This document shows positions 8,536-16,656 of a stretch of DNA of 64,000 nucleotides, one piece after another; the first letter of the stretch is position 1, and the number at the start of each line of letters is the position of its first letter. A program made the translations under genes and the position numbers. The notes under the pieces were generated by a model that worked only from the letters and a program-made list of their open reading frames with translations, did not search any database and had not been told where the DNA came from. Source of the DNA: Rhizobium leguminosarum (GTDB lineage Bacteria; Pseudomonadota; Alphaproteobacteria; Rhizobiales; Rhizobiaceae); contig NZ_JAGIOR010000004.1 in NCBI RefSeq assembly GCF_017876795.1, positions 360,701 to 424,700 on the forward strand, read 5' to 3'.

Positions 8536-9643
8536 ATGACCTCTGGTTTCGGTATTGGCTCTCCAGCCCCGTCTATCAAAGTACAGAACTGGCCGCGCGG
8601 CGATGGGATTTCCAACTTCCAGCTCGGCAAGATATACATCCTTGAGTTCTTTTCGACTACCTGCAGTGGTTGCGGGCCGGCGCTGGCCCGCCTGGCGCAG
8701 CTGCAGGAGAAATACAGCGACATGGGTGTTGAAGTCATCGGAGTTGCAGCACATGAACAAGCTGCAACGGCTGACGAGGCCAGAGCCCAGGTGGACGCGT
8801 GGGTGACCGAATGGCTCCCGAATACGAACATGCGGATCGGGTTCGACTTCTCAGCCGAAATGGATAAGCATTGGATGAAAGCTAGCCTATCTTGTTCCGA
8901 AGGCGTTCATTGTCGACCGGGACGGCAGCATCGCCTTTATCGGTGATACGGATGAGCTCGAGGACGTTTTGCTAAAAGTGATTGACGGCAGCTGGCGCGC
9001 CAGCGCGGAAGCAAAAGATGCCGAAAAGGCGCGGATTGCTGAAGGCGAGAGCAATGGTTCGTACAACGCACTGTGTGATCGAATCCAGGCGGCGACAGAG
9101 ATTGAGGATTGGAAGACGGCGCTCGCGGCCTTTGAAGAGGGCATCAATCTTTTCCCGGACATCATCCCCTTGCGCGAGTGGCATCTCGGGACATTGATCG
9201 GAGGAATGCACGACATGGATGCGGGCTGGATAGCATTAGGTCAATTTGCTCGCGATGCGATTGAACGAAACTCTGAAGAGTGGCTTTTTGAGGCGTTGGA
9301 CCAACTCTTCGATCGGGAGTACGATTACTCGGGCCTTCCATCGGCGGAACGCTTTTCGATGGGCAAGGAGCTCTCCGAGCGAATCCTGAAACTGTATCAG
9401 CAACAGGCTCGCTCACGCGCTTGGTCTTCTCTGTCGCTTGCTCTTTACTACCATGAAAGCGGCGACAACGGCCGGGCTGTGGATTTGCTCGAGAAGGCTT
9501 TGAAGTTCGTAGATGGAGAGTCTCTCCCGGAGGACGAGAAGGAGATGGGGCTGCTGCAATTGCTGCACCGCCTGGCGGACTACAAGGGTGAGCAGGTTTG
9601 TCACGGGAAATATTGCGTGCTGCCCCCGCCGAAGCAGCCTTGA
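8536..9643 (+). pseudogene. Thioredoxin-fold protein with C-terminal TPR-like region, frameshifted
   Basis: The first part (8536-8880) is a TlpA/AhpC-like thioredoxin fold: GSPAPSIKV, then LEFFSTTCSGCGPALARL with a CxxC centre (CSGC). Around 8883 the frame breaks. One frame continues as short nonsense to 8946, while the next frame carries the expected AYLVPKAFIVDRDGSIAFIGD and then about 220 helical residues with TPR-like repeats ending at 9643. One extra base near GCTAGCC would explain it. ATG 8536 has GGAGA just ahead. No signal peptide is seen. A paralogue follows at 9820. A sequencing error could be the cause. Confidence 0.75.
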
Positions 9644-9819
9644 AAGGTCCCGGTAGGGACGATGGTTGCCCATCGCCCCCGGCCAGATCCGTACGTGCGG
9701 CTACCGCATACGGCTATCGGATGTTGTGACGGGCCGGACGAGATTGATCTGCATCAAGGAATCCACCCGTTATATATGAGATTCAGCCCTATCGAGGCAG
9801 CGAACTTTTTGGAGAACGA
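9644..9819. other. Gap with a compact hairpin
   Basis: This gap contains a strong imperfect hairpin at about 9690-9716: CCGTACGTGCGG faces CCGCATACGG around a CTA loop. The context resembles sequence often seen beside group II introns, but no intron or reverse transcriptase is present. Confidence 0.35.
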
Positions 9820-10284
9820 ATGAAAGCCGATCTATCAGTTGGCTCACCCGCCCCGTCCCTCGCAAAGGCATCCTGGATACAGGGCACTCCTCTTTCGAGC
9901 TTCCGGCCTGGCAAGATGCATATCGTCATCGTCTTTGGGACAAGATGTGGATATTGCCCCGGGGCGCTGATCGCAATGGAAAGACTGCAGGAAAAGTACA
10001 AGGATATCGGAGTTGAGCTCATAGGATTCGCAAATGACAAGGCTGCAACAGCCGACGCGGCTCGAGCGCGTGTAGACGAATGGTTATCCGAAAATATCCC
10101 CAATTCGAACATTCCCATCGACATCGAGTCCGACTCTCAGCCCCAAGTTCTTAGGATCCCCAGATCCCTCTTGTTTCGCAAGCACGATTTGGCTACAGTC
10201 GCTAGGGTTGAAATAAAGCACGCCCACAACACTTTGAAAAGTGGAAATAGGCGGCAGGCGCAAATCTCTTCAACGGCAGTGTAA
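9820..10284 (+). CDS. Thioredoxin-fold protein, short paralogue
   Basis: A 154-residue protein starting with GSPAPSLAKASWIQG and carrying FGTRCGYCPGALIAMERLQEKYKDIGVELIGFA, so the CxxC centre is CGYC. It is clearly related to the protein at 8536 over the first 105 residues, including AATADAARARVDEWLSE. After residue 105 the sequence no longer matches the thioredoxin fold (the conserved P-K-AFIVDRDG strand is missing) and the TPR-like half is absent. It is therefore probably a truncated copy. GGAGA ahead of ATG 9820 supports the start. Confidence 0.65.
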   Translation: MKADLSVGSPAPSLAKASWIQGTPLSSFRPGKMHIVIVFGTRCGYCPGALIAMERLQEKYKDIGVELIGFANDKAATADAARARVDEWLSENIPNSNIPIDIESDSQPQVLRIPRSLLFRKHDLATVARVEIKHAHNTLKSGNRRQAQISSTAV

Positions 10285-10622
10285 CTAGGTTGTGCTTGAG
10301 AATTTTGTAAAAATGAAGTTAATTTGCAGAGATTTGTGGAGTGCGAGAAGTTCTTTCTCGAGCCGCTTGCCTCGTAGTGCTTTGAATAATGTGAGGTTTG
10401 TGCTTGTGCAGAAGAATATTTCGCAGACTCATGCCTAATATATTGATTAAGCATGATATGTATCTGGTATTAAGCGCCGTAACTCAGTTTATACATAAGA
10501 CTCTGGCCGCTTACTGGCAGTAATGTCGGTGTGGTTGATAGCAGAGGACGTTGGCGCATCCGCGAAACCAATTCGATACCGCCGAACGGGAGAGGCGGTT
10601 CACCCAACAAGGGGGAAGTGTC
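10285..10622. other. Intergenic region ahead of the C25-like peptidase
   Basis: This 338-bp region is AT-rich around 10290-10510, unlike its neighbours, and has no convincing gene. It presumably holds the peptidase promoter. AAGGGGGAA lies just before the ATG at 10623. Confidence 0.4.
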
Positions 10623-12191
10623 ATGGATCAGCAACCAGACAAGGTCATCGTCACGAATGTGGCGGCGCTCAAGGGAAAATACGGCGCCAACGGATATGAT
10701 GTCATCAAAAATAGTGTCGACGCGCTTATCTCGGCTGATAAGCAGCGAGGGCTAGTGACGGTTCTTGTTCCTCTTGACGACAAGGGCGTCATGAAGAACC
10801 TGTCCGCACCGCCGGTGACACGTCGAACGGATCCAGCACAAAATAAGGAGGCTATAGACGCCGTTTATCGCGCGCTTGGACCAGATTATTTGGTGATATT
10901 GGGTGCAATCGATGTCGTACCGCATCAGGACATGGCAAACCCTCTTTACGATCCAAGCGGAGAAGACCCAGACGAGTGCGCTTACGGGGATCTTCCTTAC
11001 GCATGCGAAGCGCCTTACAGCCGGAACGCGAAGGACTTCATTGGCCCGACAAGGGTTGTCGGCAGAATACCGGATGTCACGGGAGGAACCGACCCCAACT
11101 ACCTCGCTGAATTGCTTCGTGTTGCAGCAGAATACAAATCCGCCTCACCGCCATCGGTGAACACCTATTTCGCGGTGACGGCACAGATATGGCAAAAATC
11201 TACCGAACTCTCTGTCACCAACACATTCGGGCCTCCGGCCAAGGTCGAGACCGTTCCTCCGAATGACGACGAATGGAGTTCCGACGAACTTGAACGCCGT
11301 ATGCATTTCTTCAACTGCCACGGCGCTCCGGCGAGCTCCCAGTTCTATGGGCAGCCCAGCAGTGGAGCGAACGAATACCCTCCCGCGCTTGACGCGACCT
11401 ATATCGACGGGAAGCTTAAGGAAGGAACGATCGTTGCTGCGGAATGCTGTTATGGCGGCGAACTTTATACGCTTTCCTCGACCCAAAAGCAGATTGGCAT
11501 CTGCAATGTCTATCTCGCAAACAAAGCTTATGGCTTTTTCGCCAGCACGACGATTGCTTATGGCCCTGCTGAGGGGAACGGCCAGGCCGACCTGATATGC
11601 CAGTTCTTTCTTCAAAACATCCTTCGTGGTTCCTCAAACGGACGAGCGGCCCTTGAGGCCCGCCAAACGTTTGTCCGGAAATCCTCGCCCATGGATCCCT
11701 CGGACCTGAAAACGCTCGCTCAATTCAACCTCTACGGCGATCCCTCACTCACGGCGGTCCAAACGCCTAAGGCATTCGTCTTGGCCGCCGCAGCCGACTT
11801 TACACTCGCGGAACGATCGGACCGGAAGGACCGTCGCCGGCTTCTATTTCGCGAAGGCGTTGATCTCGCCGCCAAAGAGCCGGTGCCCACACCGGTCCGG
11901 AGGAAGCCGAAGAAGGCGATACTCGACCGGTTGCAAGCGAGCGCAGAGGCTCAAGGAAGAACAGCGGGTACTCTGTTGTCGTTCTCAATCCGGCATCGAG
12001 GGCGCGCTAAACTCCCGCATGCGCTTGCACAAGCACCTTCACTCCCGACCGCGTTTCACCTACTGTTTACTAAGCCAGTAGAGGATACGTCTTCGTCCCG
12101 CGCTGAAACCGGAATCGTAGACATCGTGGTATTCGTCGGCAAGGAGGTTGATGGTGAGCTCGCCTCGATCACCAAGATAAGGAGCCGCTGA
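10623..12191 (+). CDS. C25/gingipain-like (clan CD, caspase-fold) cysteine peptidase
   Basis: The protein has 522 residues. The fold is suggested by LGPDYLVILGAIDVVPHQD (about 87-105), the histidine-glycine motif in MHFFNCHGAPAS (His233) and the cysteine motif in VAAECCYGG (Cys275/Cys276), followed by QFNLYGDPSLTAV. This order of His-Gly then Cys after hydrophobic strands, with the GDPSL tail, is that of C25 and related caspase-fold peptidases. No signal peptide is seen, so it is likely cytoplasmic, unlike secreted gingipains. A proline/lysine-rich linker (about 418-455) leads to a C-terminal segment of unknown role. ATG 10623 is chosen for its AAGGGGGAA ribosome site. The substrate is unknown. 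Confidence 0.7.
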   Translation: MDQQPDKVIVTNVAALKGKYGANGYDVIKNSVDALISADKQRGLVTVLVPLDDKGVMKNLSAPPVTRRTDPAQNKEAIDAVYRALGPDYLVILGAIDVVPHQDMANPLYDPSGEDPDECAYGDLPYACEAPYSRNAKDFIGPTRVVGRIPDVTGGTDPNYLAELLRVAAEYKSASPPSVNTYFAVTAQIWQKSTELSVTNTFGPPAKVETVPPNDDEWSSDELERRMHFFNCHGAPASSQFYGQPSSGANEYPPALDATYIDGKLKEGTIVAAECCYGGELYTLSSTQKQIGICNVYLANKAYGFFASTTIAYGPAEGNGQADLICQFFLQNILRGSSNGRAALEARQTFVRKSSPMDPSDLKTLAQFNLYGDPSLTAVQTPKAFVLAAAADFTLAERSDRKDRRRLLFREGVDLAAKEPVPTPVRRKPKKAILDRLQASAEAQGRTAGTLLSFSIRHRGRAKLPHALAQAPSLPTAFHLLFTKPVEDTSSSRAETGIVDIVVFVGKEVDGELASITKIRSR

Positions 12192-12199
12192 GAGAGAAC

Positions 12200-12436
12200 T
12201 TGCAAGAATTCATAGGGACGGTGACCAAAAGACCTTTTGCCCAAGGTTCAAAAAGCGAGCGCGAGGCTATACACCTCGACACCGGCCAAGGTTCTTTTGT
12301 GCTCCGTAGGGTGGGCGGTAATCCGTTGTTCGATTCCGAACTTGAGAAGCTTGTCGGAAAGACGATCAAGTGCACTGGCGAAACTCATGGTTACACTCTC
12401 ACGATAACGGACTGGAGTGACGATCTCGATCAGTAG
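12200..12436 (+). CDS. Small beta-rich partner protein of the peptidase
   Basis: A 78-residue protein starting at TTG 12200, only 8 bp after the peptidase stop, so the two are probably translationally coupled. The composition (FIGTVTKRPF, GSFVLRRVGG, LVGKTIKCTGETHGYTLTITDW) suggests a small beta-barrel, perhaps OB-like. I recognise no named family. Its fixed place after the peptidase suggests a modulator, inhibitor or substrate-recognition subunit, but that is inference from position alone. Confidence 0.6.
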   Translation: MQEFIGTVTKRPFAQGSKSEREAIHLDTGQGSFVLRRVGGNPLFDSELEKLVGKTIKCTGETHGYTLTITDWSDDLDQ

Positions 12437-12773
12437 TGTACTCTGCGCAAATTATTGGGGCCGCAGAATTAAAGCAACTGAGGTCATTCATAACCTGTAA
12501 CTCCCTGACGAGGCCGTATTGAACCGGGATCTATTGGCAAAAGCCAAACGGCGCGGGCGTTGGCCCACGCCGTCTGCCGGAATGTTCTAAGCATCAGGTC
12601 TTCGTCGAGCATGTTGTGGCTTGCGACCCCGGCCGGGTTTCAACAGCCCCGCGCTTGAGGGCAGCGTTCGCGAGCTCAAGGAACTTGGCTTGCGCGGCTG
12701 CGTTACCGGCCACAGCGATTATCCTCTCAACGGAGCAGTCGTTGGAATGATCGTCATGCATATAGCCTGTGAC
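12437..12773. other. Gap between the peptidase unit and the right IS5 copy
   Basis: No gene is supported in these 337 bp. A GC-rich stretch near 12550-12575 can fold weakly and might end the peptidase transcript, but it lacks a U-run. Confidence 0.3.
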
Positions 12774-13851
12774 GACCGTGTTGCACGGATCGTGTTGGGG
12801 AGCTATTGCCGCATTTTTCCCAACTGTGAGCCGGTCCGATGCCCTACAAATTTCACGATAGCCGTCGTGGCAAATTCCAGAAGGGGCGGTACCGGGTTAC
12901 GAACTGGCCGGCGTATAACGAGAGCCTGCGCCGTCGAGGCGATCTGACGATCTGGGTTTCGGAGGATGTCGCGCAAGAATGGATGGCGGCACGGCGCCAG
13001 ACGCCGGGCGGACAGCGCAGGTATTCCGATCTTGCGATCGAGATCTGCCTGACACTGCGAGTTACGTTCAGCCTGGCGTTGCGCCAGACCCAAGGCTTCA
13101 TGCGGTCGATTGCGAAGCTGATGGGGTTGGCCCTGCCGGTGCCGGATTTCTCGACCCTTTCTCGGCGCGGCATGGGCCTGAAGGTGGCACAAAAGCGCCG
13201 TGCGTCCGACAAGCCGATCACTCTGATCGTGGACAGCACAGGACTGAAGGTTTACAGCGAGGTTGGCTGGAACGGTCACAAGCACGGTGCCAAAGGCGCT
13301 CGTAAGACCTGGCGAAAGCTGCACCTTGCCCTCGATCCTGACAGCGGAGACATTCTCGCATCCGAACTGACGACCGAGCACGTTGGCGACGAGACCGTGC
13401 TTCCAAGTCTTCTCAAACGTGTCGATGCACCGGTAGGTCGGTTTCTGGCAGACGGCGCCTATGATGGCTCTGGCGTTTCAGATTGCCTGGCGGCCGCTTT
13501 CGGACATGAAGTCGATGTCGTTGTCCCGCCTCCGAAGAACGCTGTTCCCGGCGGCAATTGCCAGCGGAACCAGCATATCGAGCATATCGCCAAACACGGC
13601 CGGATGGCCTGGCAGGCCGCGACCGGTTATAATCAGAGATCCCGGATCGAAACTCAGATAGGGCGCTGGAAGTCGGTCATCGGTGACCGGCTGCACGCCA
13701 GGAACATCGAAAACCAGACCACCGAAACGCACATCGCCGCCAGTGCGCTCAACCGTATGTCCGCCTTTGGAAGGGCCAACTACGAGCGTGTCAGCTGATC
13801 ATTTGCTGAAAGGCTAAATGCTGATTACCATCTGATCCGTGCAACACGGTC
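12774..13851 (+). mobile_element. IS5-family insertion sequence, right copy
   Basis: The element is again 1078 bp with the same perfect 18-bp terminal repeats (12774-12791, 13834-13851), inverted relative to the copy at 4905. With the left copy it brackets 6.8 kb of accessory genes, the geometry of a composite transposon. The nine bases on either side do not match each other. Confidence 0.93.
12839..13798 (+). CDS. IS5-family transposase (right copy)
   Basis: A 319-residue DDE transposase identical to the left copy apart from proline at residue 55. All catalytic blocks are present: DSTGLKVYSEVGW, FLADGAYDGSGV and YNQRSRIETQIGRW. It starts at the ATG 65 bp inside the left terminal repeat. The near-identity of the copies implies recent duplication within this replicon. 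Confidence 0.93.
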   Translation: MPYKFHDSRRGKFQKGRYRVTNWPAYNESLRRRGDLTIWVSEDVAQEWMAARRQTPGGQRRYSDLAIEICLTLRVTFSLALRQTQGFMRSIAKLMGLALPVPDFSTLSRRGMGLKVAQKRRASDKPITLIVDSTGLKVYSEVGWNGHKHGAKGARKTWRKLHLALDPDSGDILASELTTEHVGDETVLPSLLKRVDAPVGRFLADGAYDGSGVSDCLAAAFGHEVDVVVPPPKNAVPGGNCQRNQHIEHIAKHGRMAWQAATGYNQRSRIETQIGRWKSVIGDRLHARNIENQTTETHIAASALNRMSAFGRANYERVS

Positions 13852-14872
13852 CATTGGCGGCCAGATACTCGAGAAACGGAACCTGATTGGCAAACCGCCG
13901 CGGTTGACGTGTCTTCAACCGCGCCAGAAGGGCGGGGTCCACCTGACGGTCTTCCAGAAAGGTGAAGGCGGCATCGTTGAGAACATAGTCCTGATAATTG
14001 CCGCGCAGCAGGGCCAGAAAGTTCAGCCGCGACTTCGACGGCGCCGTGCGGAAGGCAGTGAAGTGTTCGCCTCCGATCTGTGTCGTATGGAAATTGCGGT
14101 TGGCATGACGGGCGCCAGTGTCGTCGACCGTGACAAAGGGAGCCGAGACCAGGCCCGCATGCAGCACGGCGGCATCCTCGGCATGAAAGCCATCCAGCCG
14201 CTGCGTCAAAAACCGGATGACCTGGCGTTTGGAAATCTCGACACCGACATCGTTCAGCAAGGTCGTCAATCGCTGCGTTGTGACCTGCCCATGGCTATGA
14301 AGCATCAGGCAGAAGCGACGCAGACTGGCGCCGTAGCCGCCCTTTGTACCTGCTGGCAGCGGCGCAATGATCGTGCGTCCTTCCGGTGTCACCCAGCATT
14401 CGCGGCGATAGCGCACCACTTCGGCCCGCACAACCAGATCCCGGACCACGCAATCCTTGTAGCCCCTGAAGCGCGATCCAGGTGGAACGCTGGCAGGCAG
14501 CACCTCTTCGCGCGTGGCGCTCCCCGTGTCGCCCTTCGGCCCGCGACGCCGCGCAGGCTTTTGGCTGCCGGCAACCGCCTTGTCGTCGCTCGTTGCCTGG
14601 TCCATACCCGATGGCCTGAACGGTGGGCGTGGAGGCAGGTTTTTAAGCCGCGCAATCTCATCGCGCAGAAGCTGGTTGTCGACCTTCAGCCGCGTGTTCT
14701 CTACCCTGAGCAGGTCGTTTTCTTCTCGAAGCTTTCGGTTGTCAGCCTCAAGCGCCTCAATCCGGATTTCCGCCCGATCAGCCCGCTCCACCAGACCCGT
14801 CACGAGCTCGCGCAACGCCTTCAGCGACAGCGTATCAGCATGCTCGGCCATGGGGAGGCGGCGCTTCGTCAT
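13852..14872 (-). pseudogene. IS66-type transposase, N-terminal fragment
   Basis: Reading leftward from ATG 14872 the frame encodes about 340 residues. It has an N-terminal leucine-rich coiled coil (EALEADNRKLREENDLLRVENTR region), a proline-rich linker with KPARRRGPKGDTGS, a zinc-finger-like part, and the start of the DDE domain (FVTVDDTGARHANRNFHTTQIG). It stops being IS66-like at the IS5 boundary (13851) after FLEYLAANG. The catalytic remainder is missing here, though a tail fragment exists at 4488-4904. By family length, roughly 120 residues lie in neither piece. Confidence 0.85.
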
Positions 14873-14879
14873 AAAGGAA

Positions 14880-14895
14880 GTGAATCATGATTCAC
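14880..14895. repeat. 16-bp perfect palindrome upstream of the IS66-type gene
   Basis: GTGAATCATGATTCAC is a perfect palindrome 8 bp upstream of the transposase start (minus-strand sense). It may be an operator or part of the element's end region. Confidence 0.5.
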
Positions 14896-14947
14896 AAAAA
14901 ATCGGAATCCCCCCTGCCACCAGATCTGCTCCAGTTACAGGAACGGG

Positions 14948-15278
14948 GTAAGCGGGGCACATTTGGTGGCGGTGTTGAGAAAATCAGCGTGCCGCGGCGG
15001 CCGGCGTGCTGGCACCGAACGAACCCATGGCCTTCAAGAGCGTGCTGCAACCAGGGAGGCAAGCGGCTCAATAGGATGATCTTTGTGACCGATCCCCAAC
15101 CGATCGCCGAGATAGTGCCAGAACGACAGGCCGAGTTTTTGGCAGGTCTTCATCAGGCCGAGCATGCTGTCACGCGCCTGCCGACCGTTGCGACTGACCG
15201 TGCCGCCGGAAATCTTTCGCTTGATGACAAATCCGCGCAGATCTCTTTCCGACGCATTGGTATGGAGCGGGGTTTCAG
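14948..15278 (-). repeat. Second copy of the IS66-type terminal segment
   Basis: This 331-bp segment repeats 4488-4818 in the same orientation with several substitutions. It starts with the same GTAAGCGGGGCAC end. It encodes the last 82 residues of the transposase, which here form the C-terminus of a hybrid epoxide hydrolase frame. Confidence 0.88.
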
Positions 15279-16461
15279 TCCAGCTTCGGGGCGCCTGATA
15301 GATTTCACCGGGAAAGACGCTCACGGCTGCGGGAATCGAGATATCGACGGCGTTCAGAGCGCTCATTCCCTTGTTTTCCCAATAGAAGCGTGCGGCCGAG
15401 ATGGCAGTGTTCGTCAGCCAGTAGAGTGTGATGCCGTCGAGCACGTCGTCCCGTGTGACCGCACCCGCGCTGTGCCCGCTGATCGTTTGTCCTGCGATGG
15501 CCGAGGTAATGGACGCCGCCGGCTGTGCGTAGCCGTCGCCGTGATCGATCATCCAAGCCGCCAGTCCCACGGGCGAATCCGCCAGCCCATACAACGTCTG
15601 TGGCCGCGTCGACATCATTGCGGCATAGGCGAAGTGCTTTGCCCTGAAATCTCTGATCTGTTGGAACGCGCGTTTCTCTTCCGCAGAAAGGCTGGCCGGC
15701 GGTGGATCACCACTCTGGAGCGCCTTGGCCACTTCGGCAGGAACGGTGCCGGGGAAATTAGAATGAATGCCGAGCAAATCCGCTGGCGCTTGTTTGGCCA
15801 TCGCATTGGTGATCAGCGCGCCGACATCGCCACCCTGCGCGACAAATCGCTGATATCCGAGGCGCTTCATCAGCACGGTCCAGACGCGTGCGATATGGGC
15901 CGGGTCCCAACCTGTGGCAGTCGGCTTGCCCGAAAAGCCGTAGCCGGGGATTGACGGTATGACGAGGTCGAAAGAGTCAGCTGCGATGCCGCCATGCGCA
16001 GTCGGATTTGTCAGGGGATCGATGATCTTGAGTTGCTCGATGATTGACCCCGGCCACCCGTGCGTTACGATGAGAGGCAATGCCCCTTCGTGTTTCGAGC
16101 GAACGTGGATGAAATGGATGTCGAGCCCATCGATCTCGGTCATGAACTGAGGAGATGCATTCAGTTTCGCCTCGCATTTGCGCCAATCGTAGTCTGTCGC
16201 CCAGTAGTGGGCGAGCTCCCGGAGCGTCTTGAGCGGTACGCCTTGCGATTCATTCGCGACCGTCTCGCGCTCAGGCCAGCGGGTCGCAGCGATGCGGCGT
16301 CGGAGATCGTCGATCTCGGCTTCCGGGGTGTTGACGGTGAAGGGACGGATCAAGGCATTTGCGTTCGTTGCGCCACCGCGTTTCGGGAGAAAACTGATGG
16401 CTCCGGCGGCGGCAGAAAGGATCAGCTCACGCCTTGTCGGCGAAAATGATGCTCGTGGCAT
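15034..16461 (-). pseudogene. Epoxide hydrolase fused in frame to an IS66 transposase tail
   Basis: Residues 1 to about 394 are an EHN-type epoxide hydrolase: a twin-arginine leader (PTRRELILSAAAGA), the EHN segment PFTVNTPEAEIDDLRRRI, HGWPGS with the oxyanion region, and the nucleophile Asp in VAQGGDVGAL. At SWTE the sequence switches to TPLHTNASERDL, the IS66 tail. The C-terminal catalytic histidine (GGHFAAWE in the neighbour) is therefore lost and activity is unlikely. ATG 16461 follows AGGAGG. The paralogue lies directly upstream at 16657. Confidence 0.85.
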
Positions 16462-16656
16462 GATAGCCTCCTGTTGTTTGAGATTTGCATCCGCGCCCGC
16501 CGAGGGATCAGCCTGAGCGGGCGGTTCCACCCTTCCTCCGGCGGCGGGTCAGTCGCCTCGTTGATAGTTTATCGATTCAACTGTCGCGCCCTGATCAGTT
16601 ATGCAGTTCGGGGGAGTGCCGCGGACGGCGGGAGGAAGCCGTCCGCGCCCTCCAGC

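Noticed and set aside
8210-8539. A 109-codon plus-strand open frame before the thioredoxin gene
   Set aside because: No motif, no ribosome site, poor codon use, and it runs over the ribosome site of the next gene.
9660-9720. Sequence reminiscent of the flank of a group II intron
   Set aside because: Only a short hairpin is present; there is no reverse transcriptase and no domain V I could identify.
12621-12947. Open frame running into the right IS5 copy
   Set aside because: Most of it is the antisense or out-of-phase reading of the IS end; no homology recognised in the upstream part.
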